Below, in pieces: positions 41,269 to 50,248 of a stretch of 64,000 nt of DNA. Position 1 is the stretch's first letter. Every line of letters begins with the position of its first letter. Source of the stretch: JBMYTN01 sp049604415 (GTDB taxonomy: Bacteria > Pseudomonadota > Alphaproteobacteria > Rhodospirillales > Rhodospirillaceae); the NCBI GenBank assembly GCA_049604415.1, contig JBMYTN010000001.1, forward strand, positions 62,001-126,000, written 5' to 3'. The notes under the pieces were generated by a model that did not search any database, had not been told where the DNA came from, and saw only the letters and a list, made by a program, of their open reading frames with translations. Both the position numbers and the translations under genes were made by a program.

Positions 41269-43371
41269 TTAGTGGGCCATGGCAGCCAGCAACAGCAGGG
41301 CAACGATGTTGGTGATTTTGATCATCGGGTTCACCGCCGGACCGGCGGTGTCCTTATAGGGATCGCCAACGGTGTCGCCGGTGACCGCAGCCTTGTGGGC
41401 TTCGGAGCCTTTGCCACCATGATTGCCATCCTCGATATACTTTTTGGCGTTGTCCCAGGCCCCACCACCGGCGGTCATGGAGATGGCAACAAACAGCCCC
41501 GTCACGATCACGCCCAACAGCATCGCACCCAAGCTGGACAGCGCTGCCGATTGACCGGCAATGATCAGGATGACGAAATACAGGAACAGCGGGGCGAGCA
41601 CCGGCAGCAGCGAGGGAATGATCATTTCCTTAATCGCCGCTTTGGTCAGCATGTCCACACAGGTGCCGTATTCCGGCTTGGCATTGCCTTCCATGATCCC
41701 GGGGATTTCCCGGAATTGACGGCGCACTTCCTCTACAACCGACCCGGCGGCACGGCCCACAGCGGTCATGCCCATGGCTCCGAACAGGTAAGGCAGCAGG
41801 CCACCAAAGAACAGGCCGACAACCACCCAGGGGCTGGAGAGCGAGAAGTTCAACTCAACCCCGGCAAAGTTCGGATAGAGCTCCGGATTGGCGATGAAGT
41901 AGTCCAAGTCGGAGGTATAGGCCGCAAACAGCACCAATGCCCCCAGACCGGCGGACCCAATGGCATAGCCCTTGGTCACGGCCTTGGTGGTGTTGCCGAC
42001 CGCATCCAGCGCATCGGTGGTGTTGCGCACGCTTTCATCCAGCTCGGCCATTTCGGCGATACCGCCCGCATTGTCGGTCACCGGACCATAGGCATCCAGC
42101 GCCACAACCATGCCCGCCAGTGCCAGCATGCTGGTCACCGCAATGGCGATGCCAAACAGACCCGCCAGCAGGTAGGTGGTGATGATGGCGATGATGATCA
42201 GGATGGCCGGAATGGCGGTGGCCTCCATAGAGATCGCCAGACCTTGGATCACATTGGTGCCATGGCCGGTGGTCGAGGCCTGGGCCACGGAGCGCACCGG
42301 ACGATACTCGGTCCCGGTATAATACTCAGTGATCCAGATGATCAGGCCGGTCAGGACCAAACCGATGAAGGCACAGCCAAACAGCGCCCCGCCGGTATAG
42401 TCTTCGCCTGCAATGGCCCCCAGGCCGGGGATCAAGGCCGTCATCAGGGCAATCCCAACCAAGGACAATCCGGCGGAAACCAGGAAGCCCTTATAGAGCG
42501 CGCCCATGATGTTGGTGCTGCCATTGGTCAGCTTGACGAAATAGGTGCTGATGATGGACGCGAAGATGCAGACCGCGCCAATGGCCAGCGGGTAGACCAT
42601 CATGGCGCCAACGATTTCGGAGCCGGAGAAGAAGATCGAGGCCAAAACCATGGTGGCCACCACGGTCACCGCATAGGTTTCGAACAAGTCAGCGGCCATG
42701 CCGGCGCAGTCACCCACATTGTCACCCACATTGTCGGCGATCACGGCGGGATTGCGCGGGTCATCTTCCGGAATGCCAGCTTCCACTTTGCCGACCAGGT
42801 CAGCGCCCACATCCGCACCCTTGGTGAAGATACCGCCGCCCAGACGGGCGAAAATGGAGATCAGGGAAGCGCCAAAGCCCAAGGCGACCAGCGGATCGAT
42901 CAAACCCCGGCCTTCAGCCCCGGCCAGCAGCAGGATCATGTAATAGAGGCCCACGGACAGCAGCGCCAAACCTGCCACCAGCATGCCGGTCACAGCGCCG
43001 GATTTGAAGGCAATGTCCAGGCCAGCGGCCAGGCTGCTGCGCGCGCCTTCGGCGACCCGCACATTGGCGCGCACGGACACCAGCATCCCTGCATAGCCCG
43101 CGACGCCAGACGCCACGGCTCCCAGTAGGAAGCCGATGCCCACGGCGAAACCCAAGGCAATCACCAGGATGACGAACACCCCGGCGCCGACATAGGCGAT
43201 GGTCCGATATTGGCGGTTCAGATAGGCCTTGGCGCCTTCTTGGACCGCACCGGAAATCTCCTGCATGCGATCATTGCCGGCGTCGGCCTTCATGATCGAT
43301 TTGCCAGTGTGCACGCCATACACGATGGCAGCCAAACCGGCGACAATGATGAATAGGTAAACGATAGCCAT
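41269..43371 (-). CDS. hppA: Proton-translocating membrane pyrophosphatase, K+-independent type
   Basis: An integral membrane pump of 700 residues that couples pyrophosphate hydrolysis to proton export. About sixteen helices are expected. Catalytic motifs are DVGADLVGKVEAG (187-199), DNVGDNVGD (213-221) and DAYGPVTDNAGG (426-437). Lys463 in GNTTKAVTKG replaces the alanine of K+-dependent enzymes, so it should work without potassium. Its promoter is probably in the 430-base gap upstream. Confidence 0.96.
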   Translation of the reverse strand: MAIVYLFIIVAGLAAIVYGVHTGKSIMKADAGNDRMQEISGAVQEGAKAYLNRQYRTIAYVGAGVFVILVIALGFAVGIGFLLGAVASGVAGYAGMLVSVRANVRVAEGARSSLAAGLDIAFKSGAVTGMLVAGLALLSVGLYYMILLLAGAEGRGLIDPLVALGFGASLISIFARLGGGIFTKGADVGADLVGKVEAGIPEDDPRNPAVIADNVGDNVGDCAGMAADLFETYAVTVVATMVLASIFFSGSEIVGAMMVYPLAIGAVCIFASIISTYFVKLTNGSTNIMGALYKGFLVSAGLSLVGIALMTALIPGLGAIAGEDYTGGALFGCAFIGLVLTGLIIWITEYYTGTEYRPVRSVAQASTTGHGTNVIQGLAISMEATAIPAILIIIAIITTYLLAGLFGIAIAVTSMLALAGMVVALDAYGPVTDNAGGIAEMAELDESVRNTTDALDAVGNTTKAVTKGYAIGSAGLGALVLFAAYTSDLDYFIANPELYPNFAGVELNFSLSSPWVVVGLFFGGLLPYLFGAMGMTAVGRAAGSVVEEVRRQFREIPGIMEGNAKPEYGTCVDMLTKAAIKEMIIPSLLPVLAPLFLYFVILIIAGQSAALSSLGAMLLGVIVTGLFVAISMTAGGGAWDNAKKYIEDGNHGGKGSEAHKAAVTGDTVGDPYKDTAGPAVNPMIKITNIVALLLLAAMAH

Positions 43372-43801
43372 GATAGGTTTGATCCCTCCCGGGGGCGGTT
43401 CCCAATGCTGCCATTGCTTATGGCGTCACAGGGGAGGCCCCGATGGTTGCGTTCCAACGATCGCGCAGAGAACCCTGGGAACCCCCTAGAACTCCACACG
43501 GAGCCGAGATTGATCCCACACGGGATCTACCCGGAATGCCGGTTTTGGTCCGGCTTGTTTGGCGAGCCCTTCTACCGCAGGGCCCAAACGGAACTTGATC
43601 GTCATGGAAGCGGCTCCACAGGATCGCAGAGACCGCAGGGTGAGAAGGACGCTGGCAACTCCCCTCCAGCGCTGAAACCGCACCCAGATACCCCTATGAT
43701 TTTTGCGGATACGGTTGTTGAGGGCAGTGTGCCGCAAGGCCCAAGCCCAGGCAACCGGCTAAACCATGCGCTGGGGTCAACTTTGGCAGCATGGGGTCTT
43801 G
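43372..43801. other. Intergenic region upstream of hppA
   Basis: About 430 bases. It should hold the hppA promoter. A small GATCCC-ACAC-GGGATC hairpin lies near 43515-43530, and one short minus-strand open frame is listed separately. The rest shows no gene. Confidence 0.45.
43486..43605 (-). CDS. Possible 39-residue small ORF
   Basis: An open frame of 39 codons with GGAG eight bases before its ATG, located 114 bases upstream of hppA on the same strand. The product is basic, with no domain or membrane segment. It may be a real leader or small protein, or chance. Confidence 0.25.
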   Translation of the reverse strand: MTIKFRLGPAVEGLAKQAGPKPAFRVDPVWDQSRLRVEF

Positions 43802-44281
43802 CTAGCGTTCGAAGATGCCCTGGATTAGAACTTCTTCCACAAGATCAGGGTCTTCTAAAGAGCGTTTGGCGGTCCGCAATAAGCGGGTTTTCAAAACTCT
43901 CAACTCAATTCGATCCCGTGTTTCCAAGTGATACGGAAGGAAAGAAGCCAACTCTCGGTAAAGATTGCCATGCAGATGTTCAGCCTGTGTCTGTAACTCT
44001 GCGATTCCATCTTCACGCAGTTTCAGTCTAATCCTCAGGTTGACATTCCTGTTAAGTCTTCCATTGATGATGATCGGAATTTCAAACGGTCGCAGATTGA
44101 TCAACTCGGGCGGTGGGCCGAGAATATCAGCGACTGTGGGCTCTGGTATCGAGGGCTGCATATGTTCCCCCAAGCCAATAAAATCGTCGATGAAGCCCAT
44201 TTTGATCGCCCCGGCAATGCCTCCGGCGATGATCACCAGAACCAACAGCACCATCACCAGGATTTTTATGACCGTTTTCAT
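43802..44281 (-). CDS. FliL-like membrane-anchored protein
   Basis: A 159-residue protein with one N-terminal membrane helix (about 6-28) and a periplasmic domain. Features such as LRPFEIPIIINGRLNRNVNLRIRLKL and the C-terminal ELRVLKTRLLRTAKRSLEDPD resemble the FliL family of stator-associated flagellar proteins. The match is loose, and the position after thiL rather than in a flagellar cluster makes it uncertain. Related proteins sit in the same place in other Rhodospirillales. Confidence 0.55.
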   Translation of the reverse strand: MKTVIKILVMVLLVLVIIAGGIAGAIKMGFIDDFIGLGEHMQPSIPEPTVADILGPPPELINLRPFEIPIIINGRLNRNVNLRIRLKLREDGIAELQTQAEHLHGNLYRELASFLPYHLETRDRIELRVLKTRLLRTAKRSLEDPDLVEEVLIQGIFER

Positions 44282-44356
44282 GACAACGGGACACTCCGAG
44301 TCGGCAGCCGGAAGCAGTGTGCTGCGCAGGGCAGCGTCTTATTGAGCGTGCTCCGC

Positions 44357-45397
44357 TTAATGGCTGTAGCCGGTTTGGCTGAGGGTCAGCGGTTCTCCGG
44401 AGCCATCTTGCACCAGCACATAGGTCGGCTCAGAGGATGCTGCTGTACCCAACACTCCATCACCCTGCTTCGCCATCGCGGGCAAGGGGCGCATTTGACC
44501 GATGCGGCACAGAGGTGTTTGGGTTTCTTGCGCCAATGCCTTCAGCATGTCCTGGATTTTTGGGGCATCATCGGCGCAAAACAACAGTTCGTAGTCATCG
44601 CCGCCGGCAAAGACGCTCTCGAGGCGATCAAGATCATCGGCGACCAGCGCCGCCACAGCGTCCGACATGGGCAAAGACGGAGCGGAAATCACCGCTTGTA
44701 CCCCTGAGGCTTTGGCGAGATGGGTCAGGTCGGCCACCAAGCCATCAGAAACATCCATGCAGGCCGAGGCGATGCCGCGCAGGCCCAAGCCCAGGTCCAC
44801 CCGTGGCCTCGGTAGGCGATAGCGATCAGCGAGGAAATTCTGATGCTCATGCTCGAGCCCGAGCAGTCCATCGCGCAAAACAATCAAGCCAAAGGCGGCA
44901 TCGCCCAAACTGCCGGACACCCAAATCCCCTGCCCGACTTTGGCTCCTGAGCGCCGGAGGGCTGTCCCTTGTGTCACATGGCCAAAGATGGTCACGGAAA
45001 AAGCCGTGGGACCGGGAGTGGCCACTGTGTCCCCGCCGTAAAGGCCGATCCCGAAGGTTTTCAGGTCTTGACCAAGGCCATCGGCAAACCGCTCCAGCCA
45101 GTCTGTGGTTACGTCTGGAGCCAATTGCGCTGAGAGCAAAACCCCTTTGGGCTCCGCCCCCATGGCCGCCATGTCAGAAAGGTTGACCCGCAAGCATTTG
45201 CGGGCCACCAAATCCGGCGGATCCTTGGGCAGGAAATGCACCCCACTGACCAGGGTGTCGCAGGAAACGGTCAGCTCTTGGCCCTCGGGAACACGGACCA
45301 GCGCGGCATCGTCGCGCAAATCAAGCGCACCGGAAGCGCTGGCTGCCAAGGGACGAAACAGGCTGTCGATCAGGGAAAACTCACCGGCCCTGGCCAT
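44357..45397 (-). CDS. thiL: Thiamine-monophosphate kinase
   Basis: This enzyme makes thiamine pyrophosphate from thiamine monophosphate using ATP. It belongs to the PurM-like fold: GEFSLIDSLF near the start, LRDDAALV (metal-binding Asp pair), DTLVSGVHF, VNLSDMAAMGA, YGGDTV, CMDVSDGLVADL and AGGDDYELLF are all present. The length of 346 residues is normal. It begins three bases after the end of nusB. Confidence 0.95.
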   Translation of the reverse strand: MARAGEFSLIDSLFRPLAASASGALDLRDDAALVRVPEGQELTVSCDTLVSGVHFLPKDPPDLVARKCLRVNLSDMAAMGAEPKGVLLSAQLAPDVTTDWLERFADGLGQDLKTFGIGLYGGDTVATPGPTAFSVTIFGHVTQGTALRRSGAKVGQGIWVSGSLGDAAFGLIVLRDGLLGLEHEHQNFLADRYRLPRPRVDLGLGLRGIASACMDVSDGLVADLTHLAKASGVQAVISAPSLPMSDAVAALVADDLDRLESVFAGGDDYELLFCADDAPKIQDMLKALAQETQTPLCRIGQMRPLPAMAKQGDGVLGTAASSEPTYVLVQDGSGEPLTLSQTGYSH

Positions 45398-45400
45398 GGT

Positions 45401-45943
45401 CTATCCCCGAAAATCTTCCGGGCGGACGGCTTTGGCCACCCGATCCATGACCGCATTGACCAAACCGCTCTCTGCCCCGGCATAAAAGGCATCGGCCAAT
45501 TCCATATATTCCTTCACCGCCACCCGGGGCGGCGTGGCGGAACGGGTCAGGAGCTCGGCAATCCCGGAACGCAAAATGGCTTTCAGGACCGGTTCCAAGC
45601 GCTCCCATTTCCAGCCTGCGGACAGGCAGGATTGCAAGGTCTCGTCGACCTGGGGCAATTCCGCCCAGGCGGCCCGGACCAAGGAGGCGAACAATTCGCC
45701 GTCGGCGGGGGCCAGTTGGGTGACCTCCTCGGTCGGATCAAACAAACCGTCCGGGTCGGGCACATCAATGATGGCATTGCCGCCAATGCGGCCCTGTATG
45801 AAATCCCGGATCACCGGCTCTGGGTCTTGGTCGCCGTTGACATCAAGCACATAGAGGGCTTGAACGGCGGCGAGACGGGCAGTGCCCGCCCGAACCCGAC
45901 GGTCTGATCCGGGGCGGCTGCCACCAGAGTTTTCCGCACTCAC
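45401..45943 (-). CDS. nusB: Transcription antitermination factor NusB
   Basis: NusB binds boxA RNA with NusE and helps read-through of rRNA operons. The 180-residue protein has the all-helical fold with ARLAAVQALYVLD near residue 21 and LRSGIAELLTR and KEYMELADAF in the second half. It overlaps ribH by ATGA and precedes thiL, the normal order in the riboflavin operon. Confidence 0.93.
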   Translation of the reverse strand: MSAENSGGSRPGSDRRVRAGTARLAAVQALYVLDVNGDQDPEPVIRDFIQGRIGGNAIIDVPDPDGLFDPTEEVTQLAPADGELFASLVRAAWAELPQVDETLQSCLSAGWKWERLEPVLKAILRSGIAELLTRSATPPRVAVKEYMELADAFYAGAESGLVNAVMDRVAKAVRPEDFRG

Positions 45944-46440
45944 AAGCCCACCTCGCGCTTGACTTCGAGCATGCGCAGGCAGGCCCGGGCGGCCTGACCC
46001 CCAAAGTCGCGGCCTTCGGGATCGGAGCGGACCATGGCCTGGTCCTTATTGCGACAGGTCAAAACCCCATTGCCGACCGCCAGGGAATATTGCAAGGCCA
46101 AGCTCTGAACGCCTTCAATGCTGGCCCGGCAAACATGCTCATAATGGTCGGTTTCGCCTTTGAGCGCGCAGCCCAGAACCACATAGCCCGCATAGCGGTG
46201 GTCGGTGGCGCGCAGTTCCATGGCCCGGATCGCATAGCGGATCACGGCTGGGATTTCCAAAATCCCGGGCACAAGAATACGCTTAAAGCCAGCGCCCTTT
46301 TCACTCAGAGCCTGAATGGCGCCGCGCACCAAATTGTCGGTGATGTCATCGTAGAAGCGGGCTTCCACAATCAGAATACGGGGTCCAGCCACGGTTTTAA
46401 TCCATCTCAGCGGTGGAGGCCCTGCCGTAGACAGGGCCAT
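45940..46440 (-). CDS. ribH: 6,7-dimethyl-8-ribityllumazine synthase
   Basis: The enzyme condenses the pyrimidine and dihydroxybutanone phosphate to make lumazine. Typical motifs are RILIVEARFYDDITDNLVRGA, the PGILEIPAVIRYA segment, VVLGCALKGETDHYEHV (with the catalytic His) and GVLTCRNKDQA. The last replaces the more common GVLTTEN. The length is 166 residues. It lies 121 bases after ribBX and overlaps nusB. Confidence 0.95.
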   Translation of the reverse strand: MALSTAGPPPLRWIKTVAGPRILIVEARFYDDITDNLVRGAIQALSEKGAGFKRILVPGILEIPAVIRYAIRAMELRATDHRYAGYVVLGCALKGETDHYEHVCRASIEGVQSLALQYSLAVGNGVLTCRNKDQAMVRSDPEGRDFGGQAARACLRMLEVKREVGL

Positions 46441-46561
46441 CCAGCCGGTCTTTTGATCACAAGACCAAGCTGTGTTTGGGTCAAGACCCAGTGCTTAGCG
46501 CCAAAAGTCCACCGAGTCCCTTAAAAAAACATTCAAGGGCTTTGCAAAATAGGCCGAAAGA

Positions 46562-47773
46562 CTATTTTTCTGCCGCCTGAATTGGGCGGCGCTCGACCAC
46601 GGTCAGGCCGTAACCATCCAATCCAATGATTGTTTTGTCGGTGTTGGACAGCAAAACCATATCCGAAACGCCCAAATCCAGCAGGATTTGTGCCCCAAGG
46701 CCGTAATCCACCAAGCGGCCCGGCAGGCGTCCCGGGTCTTTGATGGATTTCTTGGCCCGTGCCTCCGGATCGCCGATCAAATCCATCAAACGCTCAGAAG
46801 GACTGTCGGCCCGCGGGTCCCGAATGATGACCACAACGCCCTGACCTTCTGCGGCGATCATTTCCATGGCATCGCGCAGCAAATCTTCCCGACCATCCCC
46901 GGCCCCGCCCAGCATGTCTTCGAGCAAATTGACTGCATGCATCCGAACCAAAGCCGGTCTGCCTTGACCCGATGCACCAAGATCGCCTTTGACCAAAGCG
47001 ATATGTTCCACCTGATCGAGCATGGAGCGATAGACCACCATGGTCCAGCCGCCGCCAAAGCGTGACGTAAACGGGGCGCTGGTAACCCGGCTGACCAATT
47101 GCTCGGTCTTGCGCCGATAGGCAATCAGATCGGCAATGGTGCCGACCTTCAGGCCATGGAACTGGGCGAATTCCACCAGATCGGGCAGACGGGCCATGGT
47201 GCCGTCGTCTTTCATCACCTCGCAAATCACGCCAGCCGGATAGAGCCCGGCCAAACGGGCCACATCAACGGCGGCCTCCGTATGGCCTGCGCGGACCAAA
47301 ACGCCCCCATCCCGGGACATGAGGGGAAACACATGGCCCGGAGAGGCCAAATCGGTCGGCCCCTTATCTGGGTCCACGGCGACGGCGACGGTTTTGGCTC
47401 GGTCTGCGGCGCTGATACCCGTGGTGATGCCTTCCCGGGCCTCAATGCTGACCGTGAAGGCGGTTTCATGGCGCGAGGTGTTTTGCCGGGACATTAAGGG
47501 CAGGTTCAGCTCGCCACAGCGGTCCGGCGTTAAAGCCAGGCAAATCAAACCGCGGCCAAAGCGGGCCATGAAATTGATTGCCTCTGCGGTCGCCATTTGG
47601 GCCGGGATGATCAGATCGCCTTCATTTTCCCGGTTCTCATCATCGACCAGGATGAACATTTTGCCCGCCTTGGCGTCGGCGATAATGTCCTCAGGCGCCG
47701 ACAAAAAGGTCCGGTCGCTCACCGTGACGGTCTGGGGGCCACCCTGCCCGAGCTCCTGGTTGGATGCATCCAT
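46562..47773 (-). CDS. ribB: 3,4-dihydroxy-2-butanone-4-phosphate synthase with degenerate GCH-II domain (RibBX)
   Basis: The N-terminal domain (about 25-225) is an intact RibB: DDENRENEGDLI, MARFGRGLICLAL, SRQNTSRHETAFTVS, GHVFPLMSRDGGVLVRAGHTEA. The C-terminal domain (about 230-400) has the fold of GTP cyclohydrolase II, but the zinc cysteines of RibA are absent (VRMHAVNLLEDML in place of the Cys-rich loop), so it is not expected to hydrolyse GTP. A separate RibA must exist elsewhere. The start ATG 47773 has AGGA eight bases upstream. Confidence 0.94.
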   Translation of the reverse strand: MDASNQELGQGGPQTVTVSDRTFLSAPEDIIADAKAGKMFILVDDENRENEGDLIIPAQMATAEAINFMARFGRGLICLALTPDRCGELNLPLMSRQNTSRHETAFTVSIEAREGITTGISAADRAKTVAVAVDPDKGPTDLASPGHVFPLMSRDGGVLVRAGHTEAAVDVARLAGLYPAGVICEVMKDDGTMARLPDLVEFAQFHGLKVGTIADLIAYRRKTEQLVSRVTSAPFTSRFGGGWTMVVYRSMLDQVEHIALVKGDLGASGQGRPALVRMHAVNLLEDMLGGAGDGREDLLRDAMEMIAAEGQGVVVIIRDPRADSPSERLMDLIGDPEARAKKSIKDPGRLPGRLVDYGLGAQILLDLGVSDMVLLSNTDKTIIGLDGYGLTVVERRPIQAAEK

Positions 47774-47816
47774 GCTTATGATCCTGCATTGCCGCAACTT
47801 GGCGGAGAGGCTTCCT

Positions 47817-47921
47817 TAGAGCATTTTCAGCCGAAGTGTGTCCGGTTCTGCGGTTCGAAAATGCGACATTACAAAAAGTTAGGGCGAATTCCGCGAAACA
47901 AGTTTCGCGGGATTCACTCTA
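47817..47921. repeat. Alphaproteobacterial intergenic mosaic-type repeat
   Basis: About 105 bases between ribE and ribBX. The first half has GCATTTTC (47821) and GAAAATGC (47857) as arms around ACCGG-like sequence, and the second half has GAATTCCGCGAAAC and GTTTCGCGGGATTC as a 14-base stem with two loop bases. TTAG-like ends are roughly inverted. Similar elements that begin TAGAGCATTTT are common between genes in alphaproteobacteria. The ribE stop codon lies at its edge. Confidence 0.7.
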
Positions 47922-48512
47922 ATTGGCGTCGGGGTCGAGCAATCGGGCGACATAGCGCGCCAGCATATCGATCTCGAAGTTCACCTTGCTGCCGGGTTGG
48001 AGACCGCCAAAGGTGGTCACCGAAAAGGTATGGGGGATGATGTTGACTCCAAATTGCGCGCCGCTGACTTCGTTGACGGTCAAGGAGACCCCATCCAACG
48101 CCACGGATCCCTTTGGGGCCACATAGCGTTTTAGATCGTCCGGGACTTGGAACACAAAGCGCCAGGATTCCCCTTCCGGTGCAACGCTGATGACCTCGGC
48201 GACCCCATCCACATGACCGGAGACAATATGTCCACCCAACTCGGCACCCAGGGCCAAAGCCCTTTCGAAGTTCACTTTGGATCCAACATCCCAAGAGCCC
48301 AGGGTGGTTTTGGACAGGGTTTCACCAGACGCCTGCATGGCAAACCAGTCATCACCCTTGTCGATCACCGTCAAACAGACGCCATTGCAAGCAATCGATG
48401 CCCCGATCTCGAAGCTGGAGGTGTCATAGGCAGTTTCGAAGGTAAAACGGGTATCTCCGGCCCGCTCAATGGCCTTCACTTGGCCCAGATCCGTCACAAT
48501 TCCGGTAAACAT
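47919..48512 (-). CDS. ribE: Riboflavin synthase alpha chain
   Basis: The enzyme dismutates two lumazine molecules into riboflavin. The two lumazine-binding barrels are visible: MFTGIVTDLGQV with ACNGVCLTV in the first (residues 1-95), and GGHIVSGHVDGV with ALDGVSLTVNEV in the second. The start is ATG 48512 because GGGGAT lies eight bases upstream; an in-frame GTG six bases earlier is possible. The protein has 197 residues. Confidence 0.95.
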   Translation of the reverse strand: MFTGIVTDLGQVKAIERAGDTRFTFETAYDTSSFEIGASIACNGVCLTVIDKGDDWFAMQASGETLSKTTLGSWDVGSKVNFERALALGAELGGHIVSGHVDGVAEVISVAPEGESWRFVFQVPDDLKRYVAPKGSVALDGVSLTVNEVSGAQFGVNIIPHTFSVTTFGGLQPGSKVNFEIDMLARYVARLLDPDAN

Positions 48513-48563
48513 GCTCACTCATCCCCATGACAATGCGGCGGTTTTGGTCCGGTTGAAACGCGA

Positions 48564-49709
48564 TTACGCGCGAACCCTGTACGCCATGGTCAAGATGTCC
48601 TCCCCCAGAACCTCTCGCCCTTGAACCGTAAAGAGCGGGGTTTCATCGGCGCGGTCAACCCCGAACGGGCCAATTGCTGGCAAACCGTCACCGCCGATCA
48701 CTTTCGGTCCGTGAAACCAAGCGATCCGATCCACTAGGTCGTCTTTCAGGAACGCGGCTGCAACTTGTCCGCCGCCCTCAAGCAGGACCCGGGTGATCCC
48801 CGCCTCTGCCAGAGCCTTTAAAACAGCACTTGGGGCCATCGAGTCTCCCGCAGGGGGCACGGGAATAACCCGCGCTCCGGCGCTTTTCAAGGCCGCGATG
48901 CGCTTGGGGTCTGCTCCCTCTCGGCAAAAAATGGTCAGTGGCACGGCGTTGATATCGGCAAACAAAGCCGCATCCGGTGTAAGCCTGAGCCGTCCGTCGA
49001 GCAAAACCCGATGCGGAGACCGTGTTTCCAAGCCGGGCACCCGGCAAGTCAGGCGGGGATTGTCGGCCATGGCCGTTCCGGATCCGATCAGGATGGCATC
49101 ATGGTTTGCCCGCATTAAATGGCCTTTTGAACGCGCGGCCGGTCCGGTGATCCATTGGCTGTGGCCACTGGCTGCGGCAATTCGGCCATCCAAGGTCGCA
49201 GCGGCTTTGAGGGTCACTAAAGGACGGCCCTGGAGCCGGTTCAGCAAAAAGCCTTCTGTGAGGCTTTCGGCTTCCTTGGCCCCCTCCCCCAAGCTCACGT
49301 CAATCCCAGCTTGGTCCAGCAGGGCCAAACCCCGCCCCGCGACCCGGGGGTCGGGATCTTGCAAAGCGACCACAACATGCCCGACTTTGGCCGCGACCAA
49401 AGCCTCCGCACAGGGGCCGGTCACACCATGGTGGGAACAGGGTTCCAGGGTGACATAGGCCGTTGCGCCGTTTAGCAAGGCGGCCGCTTCGGAGCCAAAG
49501 ATCGCCCGGCATTGATCCAAAGCTTCGGTTTCTGCATGGGGCCGTCCCCCAGCCCGGGTGGCTCCGCGCCCGATGATTTGTCCAGATTGGGCAACAAGCA
49601 CACAGCCAACGGCGGGATTGGGGGCCACCATGCCCAAGGCGCGCTCCGCCAAGGCCAAGGCAAGGCGCATGGGGTGAGACGGAGCACTTTGGCTTGTAGT
49701 TATGGACAC
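48564..49709 (-). CDS. ribD: Bifunctional riboflavin deaminase/reductase RibD
   Basis: The first domain (1-145) is a zinc cytidine-deaminase-type fold with HAETEAL and PCSHHGVTGPC ligands. The second (about 155-381) is a dihydrofolate-reductase-like reductase with VTLKAAATLDGRIAA, GSGTAMADNP and RVLLEGGGQVAAAF. Both halves look complete. It lies between nrdR and ribE in the operon. The first 13 residues, before MRLALALAERA, are variable. Confidence 0.95.
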   Translation of the reverse strand: MSITTSQSAPSHPMRLALALAERALGMVAPNPAVGCVLVAQSGQIIGRGATRAGGRPHAETEALDQCRAIFGSEAAALLNGATAYVTLEPCSHHGVTGPCAEALVAAKVGHVVVALQDPDPRVAGRGLALLDQAGIDVSLGEGAKEAESLTEGFLLNRLQGRPLVTLKAAATLDGRIAAASGHSQWITGPAARSKGHLMRANHDAILIGSGTAMADNPRLTCRVPGLETRSPHRVLLDGRLRLTPDAALFADINAVPLTIFCREGADPKRIAALKSAGARVIPVPPAGDSMAPSAVLKALAEAGITRVLLEGGGQVAAAFLKDDLVDRIAWFHGPKVIGGDGLPAIGPFGVDRADETPLFTVQGREVLGEDILTMAYRVRA

Positions 49710-49742
49710 GGCCTGTGCCCTTGGGGTCTTGAAGGATTGCCC

Positions 49743-50207
49743 TTAGCGGTCGTCGTCAACTTCGGACAGGTTGTGAACGAATTCCCCGAAGTCTCTAACT
49801 TCACTGAAGTTTTTATAGACTGAGGCAAAGCGGACATAGGCCACTTGATCCAGTTCTTTCAGGGCGTCCATCACCATTTCGCCGATGGCTTTGGAATTGA
49901 TTTCCATCTCACCGGTGCTTTCCAGGCGACGCTGTATGGCGGTGACCATGCGCTCGATGCGGTCGTCATCCACCGGCCGTTTCCGGCAGGCGATGCGCAT
50001 GGACCGCACCAGTTTATCCCGATCAAAGGGCGACCGGCTGCCATCCTTCTTCAACACCATCAGATCGCGAATTTGCACCCGCTCAAAGGTGGTGAAGCGT
50101 TGATAGCAATTGCCACAGTACCGGCGGCGACGAATGGCCGCGTTATCTTCTGTGGGCCGGGAGTCCTTCACTTGAGTATCGGGGTGACCACAGAACGGGC
50201 AGCGCAT
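49743..50207 (-). CDS. nrdR: Ribonucleotide reductase repressor NrdR
   Basis: A 154-residue regulator. The zinc ribbon has CPFC at 3-6 and CGNC at about 31-34, followed by an ATP-cone domain (VLKKDGSRSPFDRDKLVRSM). It represses nrd genes in response to dATP. It lies between glyA and ribD, the standard location in alphaproteobacteria. Confidence 0.96.
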   Translation of the reverse strand: MRCPFCGHPDTQVKDSRPTEDNAAIRRRRYCGNCYQRFTTFERVQIRDLMVLKKDGSRSPFDRDKLVRSMRIACRKRPVDDDRIERMVTAIQRRLESTGEMEINSKAIGEMVMDALKELDQVAYVRFASVYKNFSEVRDFGEFVHNLSEVDDDR

Positions 50208-50248
50208 GGATCAGCGTTTCCTATCCCAAAATCTTCGTTGGGGAAGGA

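Noticed and set aside
41185..43128. Very long plus-strand open frame opposite hppA
   Set aside because: It is antisense to a clearly assigned membrane pyrophosphatase, runs through the N gap at its start, and its translation is a repetitive Gly/His/Gln-rich shadow typical of GC-rich antisense frames.
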